Origin: Pseudomonas congelans
GTDB lineage: Bacteria; Pseudomonadota; Gammaproteobacteria; Pseudomonadales; Pseudomonadaceae
Reading direction: 5' to 3'
Length of the DNA: 64,000 bases
Assembly (NCBI RefSeq): GCF_900103225.1
Contig: NZ_FNJH01000010.1
Coordinates: forward strand, 62,001-126,000
The notes beneath the pieces were generated by a model, which was not told the origin of the DNA, searched no databases, and was given only the letters and a program-made list of their open reading frames with translations. Position 1 is the stretch's first letter. Each line of letters starts with the position of its first letter. Positions 59,269 through 64,000 of this stretch are shown here, one piece after another. Both the position numbers and the translations under genes were made by a program.

Positions 59269-61218
59269 TCAGTTGCCAGCCATTGCCTGCACCCACGTCC
59301 TTACCTGTGCGTACGGGTAATCCTCCAGCACCGCAAACCCGGTGGTGGCGCGGGCTTTGAGCTTGGTGAACAGGGGCACGCTGATACCGCACAGAAAACG
59401 CGTCAGGCAGTCGGCGCTGGGTGGTTGGCCAGTGTAGTTCTGGTGCTTGTGGATAAAGTCGCCGCACAGCTGCTGATAGTCACGACCTGCCAGGGGCTCC
59501 AGCGCGGGTGGTTCGGGCAAGCGGGCGACTTCGCCAAGGCAGACCGAGCAATGACCGCAGTGCTCAGGCGCCTTGTGATCACCAAAGTACAGCGCCAGCC
59601 GATGGGTCAGGCACCGGTCACTGGCGAAGACTTCCAGCATGGTGTGAATACGCGCAACTTCGCTGGCTTCGTGGTGAGCGAAATAATCGTGCAATTCGAT
59701 GCTCAAGGCCTGTGCATCAAAGTCGCTGCGCAACAGGCTGTAAACCTCGGTCATCTGTTTGCTTTCAAGCTCGATCCAGCCTTTTTCCTGAAAGTAATCC
59801 AGCGCCTTGACCACCCGCCCACGCTCGGCGCCGTATCGCTGGTACATCGCCTCGAAATCGACGGTAGCCCAGGTCCGTGCCCGGTTTGAGGTGTCGATCA
59901 AGGCCTGGACGAACTCGCGTCGCTCCCCCTCGAAACGCGCCATCAGGTCTTGCGGCTGAAGCAGAAACTTGAAACGGTACTCGGCAAAATACGCGTACCG
60001 CGGCGCAATGATCCCGCGCAGCTCCAGTTGCACCAGCAGGGTCTTCAACGGTAATTGACGAATGTTGCTGAGGTCGGCGAGCGGCCCCAACAGAAACTCC
60101 CACTGCCCGTCGTGACGCGTCCCGAGCAGGTCCTCCAGCACACGGGCAATCCCCTCGCGCTCAGGCGTGTCGCCATACACGAAGTTCTCCAGCACGTTGA
60201 GACTGTCGCGATTGGCCAGCACCAGACAATCCGAAGAAGCACCGTCACGCCCTGCCCGACCGATTTCCTGACTGTAGTTCTCGATGGATTTGGGCAGGTC
60301 GAAATGCACCACGTTGCGGATATCGCTTTTGTCGATGCCCATCCCGAACGCGATGGTTGCCACGATGCAGTTCAGACGACCACCCATGAACTGCTTCTGG
60401 ATCGATTCGCGCTGATCATTGGGCAGCCCGGCATGGTAGGCGCTGGCGGGCAGGCCGTTCTGTTCCAGGTGCGCGGCGATGTGTTCGGCGGTCTTTTGCA
60501 GGGTCACGTAAACAATGGTCGGTTGCCCGCGACGCTCGTTGAGCCACTCCACCAGCAGGCGCCGCTTGTCACGTCCACTGACCGGCTTGACCCAGAGGTG
60601 CAGGTTGGCGCGGTAGAAACCGGTGGTGATGACATCCTCGGGGGCGATGGCGAATTTGTCCTGCATGTCGATGATGACTTGCGGGGTCGCCGTGGCGGTC
60701 AGCAGCAATGTCTGGGGAATGTTGAACTCGCGCTGGTAGTCCGGCAGCTTCAGGTAGTCGGGGCGGAAGTTATGCCCCCACTCCGAGATGCAGTGCGCTT
60801 CGTCGACCACCAGCAAGGAAATCGGCACTTGCGCGATGAAATTGCGGAAACGCTCGTTCTTGAGGCGCTCGACCGAGATCATCAGAATCTTCAGCTCGCC
60901 GGAGCGTGCGCGCGCCATCACGTCGGCGATCTCGTCGCGGCTCTGCGCCGAATCGATACTCGCCGCCGAAATACCGTGGCGGTGCAGGAAGGCAAGCTGA
61001 TCCTGAATCAGCGCCAGCAACGGCGACACCACCAGCGTCAAATGCGGCAACATCAGGGCGGGCAATTGGTAGCATAGCGACTTGCCAGAACCGGTCGGAA
61101 AGATCGCCGCGGCCGAACGTCCGGCCAGTACTGCACTGATCGCAGCCTCCTGCCCCGGCCGAAACTGTGTGTAGCCGAATACCTGTTCGAGACGCTGGTG
61201 CATTCGCGGTCCATCCAT
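59269..61218 (-). CDS. RecQ-family ATP-dependent DNA helicase
   Basis: 649-residue superfamily-2 helicase. Motif 0/I is FRPGQEAAI and FPTGSGKSLCYQLPA, the DExH box VVDEAHCISEWGHNFRPDY, motif V/VI AFGMGIDKSDIRNVVHFDLP and QEIGRAGRDG. The zinc-binding region is near the C-terminus (CLTHRL, then EHCGHCSVCLG). The C-terminal part after it (about 560-649) does not look like a classical HRDC domain, so this is a RecQ relative rather than RecQ itself. Likely roles are DNA repair and recombination. Confidence 0.92.
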   Translation of the reverse strand: MDGPRMHQRLEQVFGYTQFRPGQEAAISAVLAGRSAAAIFPTGSGKSLCYQLPALMLPHLTLVVSPLLALIQDQLAFLHRHGISAASIDSAQSRDEIADVMARARSGELKILMISVERLKNERFRNFIAQVPISLLVVDEAHCISEWGHNFRPDYLKLPDYQREFNIPQTLLLTATATPQVIIDMQDKFAIAPEDVITTGFYRANLHLWVKPVSGRDKRRLLVEWLNERRGQPTIVYVTLQKTAEHIAAHLEQNGLPASAYHAGLPNDQRESIQKQFMGGRLNCIVATIAFGMGIDKSDIRNVVHFDLPKSIENYSQEIGRAGRDGASSDCLVLANRDSLNVLENFVYGDTPEREGIARVLEDLLGTRHDGQWEFLLGPLADLSNIRQLPLKTLLVQLELRGIIAPRYAYFAEYRFKFLLQPQDLMARFEGERREFVQALIDTSNRARTWATVDFEAMYQRYGAERGRVVKALDYFQEKGWIELESKQMTEVYSLLRSDFDAQALSIELHDYFAHHEASEVARIHTMLEVFASDRCLTHRLALYFGDHKAPEHCGHCSVCLGEVARLPEPPALEPLAGRDYQQLCGDFIHKHQNYTGQPPSADCLTRFLCGISVPLFTKLKARATTGFAVLEDYPYAQVRTWVQAMAGN

Positions 61219-61350
61219 CAGTCAAAAAAACGGGCTCAACCTTAACGCGCCAGGCCGGATGCACATAGCAGCAAAGCGTTGCAGAAACTCTACCCCGCGA
61301 CCGATATCATTGTAATATCACAGCCTAACATCGCTTGCTCAGGAGCAGGA

Positions 61351-62172
61351 ATGGATTCCCTACAGCAACCCGAGGACGACGGGGTCATCCGCATTCAGCG
61401 CCTCGTGCCCGGTCAGGTCGATGTGGTGCTGGGCTCGCATCCACGCCGCAAGCGCGTCGATGCGCCTCGCCGCTCACGTCCTTACGGCTTGTGGCTGGCG
61501 TGTCTTATTGCTGCAGCCTGCATGGCCGGGCTGGTCGCCTCACATGCGCGAGGTCCCAAAGCGCTGGCAGTAACGCCTGTTGTGCAGTCCATACCTGAAA
61601 CCGAGGCAGTCGAGGTCGAGGCGCAACCCGTCGTCGCCGCGGATACTGCGCCCGCGCACATTCGAAAAACTGCGGAGCTTGTGCCGATCGCCGCCACTGT
61701 AGCGCCACCCGCCCCTGTAAAGCCTCTGGATGACTGCATGAAAAACGGCAACGTCATCGATGAGGCAGTGGCGACCTGCCGATTCGGCCAGACACCTCGC
61801 CCCGCTCAGGGTGAACCGGCAAAAGGCATGGTGTCTGCCGACTACATGGCCGATTTCAAGGCCAATGCTTCAAGCACTTCCACGCGCTCGTCCAAGCCGT
61901 ACAGCGTAGCGACGGCCTCTATCCGCGAAGCGGACGGCAGAAATCGCTACCGCGCACAGTGGCGGGTTTACGGCAACACGATCGACGGAGACAGTGTCTG
62001 CGAAAACTTTGCCATTCGCTCATTCGAACGGCGCGAGTGTCGCAAGGCAGCAGAGGTCAATTTCAGAGAGGAGTGCCGCGAGTGGACCAAACGCGCGGCC
62101 AGAAACCGCGACGAGGGCAGCAAAAACGCCCAACAGCGTTACTGTGAAGTGTCTTCGAATTTCTCACCCTGA
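61351..62172 (+). CDS. Membrane-anchored hypothetical protein
   Basis: 273-residue protein starting MDSLQQPEDDG at 61351 behind AGGAGCAGGA. A basic stretch (HPRRKRVDAPRRSRPYG) precedes one membrane segment (LWLACLIAAACMAGLVASHA, about 49-68). Then comes an Ala/Val/Pro-rich linker, and a C-terminal domain with four or five cysteines (residues about 130-265: DDCMKNG, ATCRFG, VCENFA, ECRKA, EECREW). The cysteine-rich domain is probably periplasmic with disulfides. Family not recognised. Confidence 0.75.
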   Translation: MDSLQQPEDDGVIRIQRLVPGQVDVVLGSHPRRKRVDAPRRSRPYGLWLACLIAAACMAGLVASHARGPKALAVTPVVQSIPETEAVEVEAQPVVAADTAPAHIRKTAELVPIAATVAPPAPVKPLDDCMKNGNVIDEAVATCRFGQTPRPAQGEPAKGMVSADYMADFKANASSTSTRSSKPYSVATASIREADGRNRYRAQWRVYGNTIDGDSVCENFAIRSFERRECRKAAEVNFREECREWTKRAARNRDEGSKNAQQRYCEVSSNFSP

Positions 62173-62339
62173 AACAAGCCTGCGCCCTTCTGGCACAGTA
62201 GTTTCAACGATGTTCTCTACGCTCCGGGCGCCTGGCCGAGCATCTGGGAATACGCAAAAACGGACACATGGATAGCCAAAGGCTTACACGCAATGAAGCG
62301 AATGGCTATTTTGCACCGGCCCTCGGAGCCGTAAGATTG

Positions 62340-62459
62340 GATCCAACAACTGGCGAACAAGGAGTTCGCCAGGATCAGGGACGATCGACCATCGCCGGGA
62401 AGGCAGCCGACAGGGAGTTGGAATGGTCTTGGTACAAACCCGCTTCGGCGGGTTTTTTA
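62340..62459 (+). ncRNA. RsmX-like small RNA, copy 1
   Basis: About 120 nt from near 62340 to a GCTTCGGC-loop terminator. It shows the signature of RsmA/CsrA-sequestering RNAs: GGA motifs in hairpin loops. CTGGCGAAC-AAGGA-GTTCGCCAG (62350-62372), GATC-AGGGA-CGATC, GCC-GGGAA-GGC and CCGAC-AGGGA-GTTGG are visible. A -10 TAAGAT (62332) and -35 TTGCAC (62311) precede it. A CTTACAC element shared with copy 2 lies about 55 bp upstream of the start and matches one half of the GacA box. It should relieve RsmA repression under Gac control. Confidence 0.8.
62436..62459 (+). terminator. Terminator of RsmX-like copy 1
   Basis: AACCCGC-TTCG-GCGGGTT stem-loop followed by TTTT. Confidence 0.9.
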
Positions 62460-62562
62460 TTGCCTGCGATTTTTGCCGCCAGCAGTCGTATAGCGTCAGA
62501 ATTTTTCCTGACGCCAGATTACCCGCTCCTCGCGAGGCCATTCGAGAAGACTGCCGGGAGGT

Positions 62563-62580
62563 ATAGCGAAAGGCTTACAC
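62563..62580 (+). promoter_or_regulatory. Candidate GacA upstream element of copy 2 (same at 62272-62289 for copy 1)
   Basis: ATAGCGAAAGGCTTACAC here and ATAGCCAAAGGCTTACAC at 62272-62289 differ by one base and lie at the same distance from the two start sites. The right half CTTACA is perfect for the GacA box TGTAAG-N6-CTTACA; the left half is weak. Confidence 0.6.
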
Positions 62581-62630
62581 ACCGTGGAGGAACTTGGCTA
62601 TTTGCGGCCCGGCTCGTGCTCCGTAATATT

Positions 62631-62749
62631 GGATCAATCAAGGGGTGAACAGGAGTTCACCCGGATCAAGGATGATCGACCATCGCCTCGGAGGCGGCCG
62701 ACAGGAAGTCGGGATGGTCTTGGAAAAACCCGCTTCGGCGGGTTTTTTG
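62631..62749 (+). ncRNA. RsmX-like small RNA, copy 2
   Basis: About 119 nt, a diverged tandem copy of the RNA at 62340. Loops with GGA are kept while the stems changed by compensating bases: GGGTGAAC-AGGA-GTTCACCC, GATC-AAGGAT-GATC, GCCT-CGGA-GGC and CCGAC-AGGAA-GTCGG. The -10 is TAATAT (62624) and -35 TTGCGG (62602). It ends in the same terminator hairpin. Conservation of loops over stems shows selection for CsrA/RsmA binding. Confidence 0.8.
62725..62749 (+). terminator. Terminator of RsmX-like copy 2
   Basis: AACCCGC-TTCG-GCGGGTT stem-loop followed by TTTTG. Confidence 0.9.
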
Positions 62750-62789
62750 TTGTCTGCAGAAAAGTCGCGCGCCGCTCACAGCCAACCGC

Positions 62790-64000
62790 TTACCGCTTGC
62801 CCTGCTCGAAGCGCTGCTGCAGCAAGTTGCGCGCGGTACCCGCGTTGACGTAATCCGCGATCAACTGACCAAGCTCGTCTGGCTTGAGCTTTTTGCCGTC
62901 CCGGCAGAACCGGACCAGCGCCAGGAGTACCCGGCGTTTTTTCCTGAACACTTTTGCATTCGGCGCAGAGAACGAACGTGAGGCGCGCTCGGGCAAGGGC
63001 GCATCGTCTTGCAGATGCAAGGTCAGAAACGTCCCGTAGGCCACATTCAGCTCAAAATCAGCGATGTGCTGGATCGGGACGGGAGACTTCAGGTTTGCGA
63101 ACACAAAATGATCAGGAGTGAGCACCAGAGCGGTCTTGTCAGCACGCAGACACATGCGCAGTGTAAAGGGCAGCAGCATCAGCATGAACGCCGTCAGGAT
63201 GCCGCCCGCAATCAGCATATTGTTGCGCTTTTCGGTAAGCCCCTGAGGCAGTGACAGCGCTTCGGCTATCAGATAAATACCCAGCACCAGCAGAGGGGCG
63301 AGGACTATCGTTAGCAACAGCCCCCGCAGGCGAGCGCCCTCATGCAGAACGACATCACCGGTTACCGTGCGCGCGCGGGCACGTAGCTCGGTCACCACCT
63401 CAGCATCATTGGCCACATGATGCTTGATGAAATCCTCGGTAAGACGAGTGCGCAGTGCCTGGGGGTTGATGAAGTAATGGTCCATCGCGGCGCGGGCCTG
63501 GGCTGCCACGACAGGCCGGGTGCCGCTGCGGACCGCCTCGTCGGCAGAAACCTGCAGCGCGGCAATACGTTCGCCGTTTGAAGGGTGCGTATCCGAGGGA
63601 TGCGGCAGCTGGACGGCCATTTCTTCGTCAGGCAGAGTGAATGTCTTGCTGGCCAGCTCGTGCAGCACGCTGTTCGGCAGATCCTTGGTGAACACCTCCC
63701 CGCGCCTTGGATTGGTGGCCCGGGTGATGTGAGTGTAGATTCGCTCCTGCAAAAGCGGATCAATGGCCGAGATACGCACCAGCGCCGAGGCAGCCGACGT
63801 GTTACCCGCCAGACGCGCCCCTGCGGCATCGGCAGCCAGCTCGCGCACGCGACTCCAGTGATTGACCGCGTGATCGAAGCTTTCCATGAAATACACACCC
63901 AGCATGAACGCCGGACGCAAAAGGGTGCGCTGCAGCCACCCGCTGACCATCATGTTTTCGGCGATGACACCAAGGCTGCGACCGATGCCATCGTAGATCG
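62790..64000 (-). CDS. M48-type membrane metallopeptidase, 5' end beyond the window
   Basis: The leftward frame is open to the right edge, so the start is outside (an internal ATG at 63953 is not the true start). The visible C-terminal part of about 403 residues has the M48 third-ligand motif RELAADAAGARLAG, a segment LPHPSDTHPSNGERIAAL typical of M48 proteins, and two membrane segments (GLLLTIVLAPLLVLGIYLIA and NMLIAGGILTAFMLMLLPF). The HExxH motif would lie in the missing part. Such proteins are membrane proteases of the HtpX/YhfN kind. Confidence 0.8.
   Translation of the reverse strand, partial: IYDGIGRSLGVIAENMMVSGWLQRTLLRPAFMLGVYFMESFDHAVNHWSRVRELAADAAGARLAGNTSAASALVRISAIDPLLQERIYTHITRATNPRRGEVFTKDLPNSVLHELASKTFTLPDEEMAVQLPHPSDTHPSNGERIAALQVSADEAVRSGTRPVVAAQARAAMDHYFINPQALRTRLTEDFIKHHVANDAEVVTELRARARTVTGDVVLHEGARLRGLLLTIVLAPLLVLGIYLIAEALSLPQGLTEKRNNMLIAGGILTAFMLMLLPFTLRMCLRADKTALVLTPDHFVFANLKSPVPIQHIADFELNVAYGTFLTLHLQDDAPLPERASRSFSAPNAKVFRKKRRVLLALVRFCRDGKKLKPDELGQLIADYVNAGTARNLLQQRFEQGKR

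Overview
The window is about 58-60% GC chromosomal DNA of a Pseudomonas. The P. syringae group is the best guess. Supporting markers are the aguA-aguB pair, an OprD-type porin, the order rfbB-rfbC-dctB-dctD followed by cysQ-nudE-yrfG-LysM-lysR-fdhD-molybdopterin oxidoreductase (which, from memory, matches the rml-dct to fdhD neighbourhood of P. aeruginosa), REP-type repeats, and two tandem RsmX-like regulatory RNAs.

Bases 1 to about 32,413 are most of a P2-related prophage; its left end lies outside the window. Its tail genes resemble the HP1/K139 branch more than P2 itself (DUF2586 sheath, DUF2597 tube, DUF2590-type wedge protein). The late genes run leftward from scaffold and capsid (18.8 kb) through terminase small subunit, head and tail completion, sheath and tube, a DksA-like zinc protein, a holin/SAR-type endolysin/Rz-Rz1 lysis cassette, a frameshifting tail chaperone, tape measure, baseplate and tail fibre, to baseplate proteins D and V. 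Terminase ATPase, portal and an Ogr-type activator run rightward (18.9-22.1 kb). A repressor faces a Cro/Cox-like gene and a CII-like gene. These are followed by small early genes, a primase-helicase, a DUF4224 protein and a tyrosine integrase (22.4-29.0 kb).

Between the integrase and the likely attachment site (a tRNA-Thr(UGU) 3' fragment at 32.37-32.41 kb) lies an AT-rich, leftward two-gene operon. It encodes a PIN/NYN-type nuclease-like protein and a NACHT-type STAND ATPase. Its content, coupling and position fit an anti-phage defence cargo, and it is the best candidate here for an undescribed system.

Bases 32.4-37.4 kb are scarred accessory DNA: a remnant of a P4-type integrase just after the tRNA fragment, a truncated histidine phosphatase, DUF5713 and DUF1493 genes, an unrecognised 245-residue protein, and a RelBE-type toxin-antitoxin pair between two near-identical copies of the 3' end of an acetyltransferase gene.

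Bases 37.5-64 kb are mostly core genome: the OprD-type porin, putrescine synthesis from agmatine (aguA/aguB), a three-domain phosphotransferase/aminotransferase protein, dTDP-sugar synthesis (rfbB, rfbC), the dctB/dctD two-component system, the cysQ-nudE pair, yrfG, a BON-LysM protein, a LysR regulator, fdhD with a YdeP-like oxidoreductase, a glycine-zipper lipoprotein-like protein, a RecQ-family helicase, the tandem RsmX-like RNAs, and an M48-type peptidase cut by the right edge.
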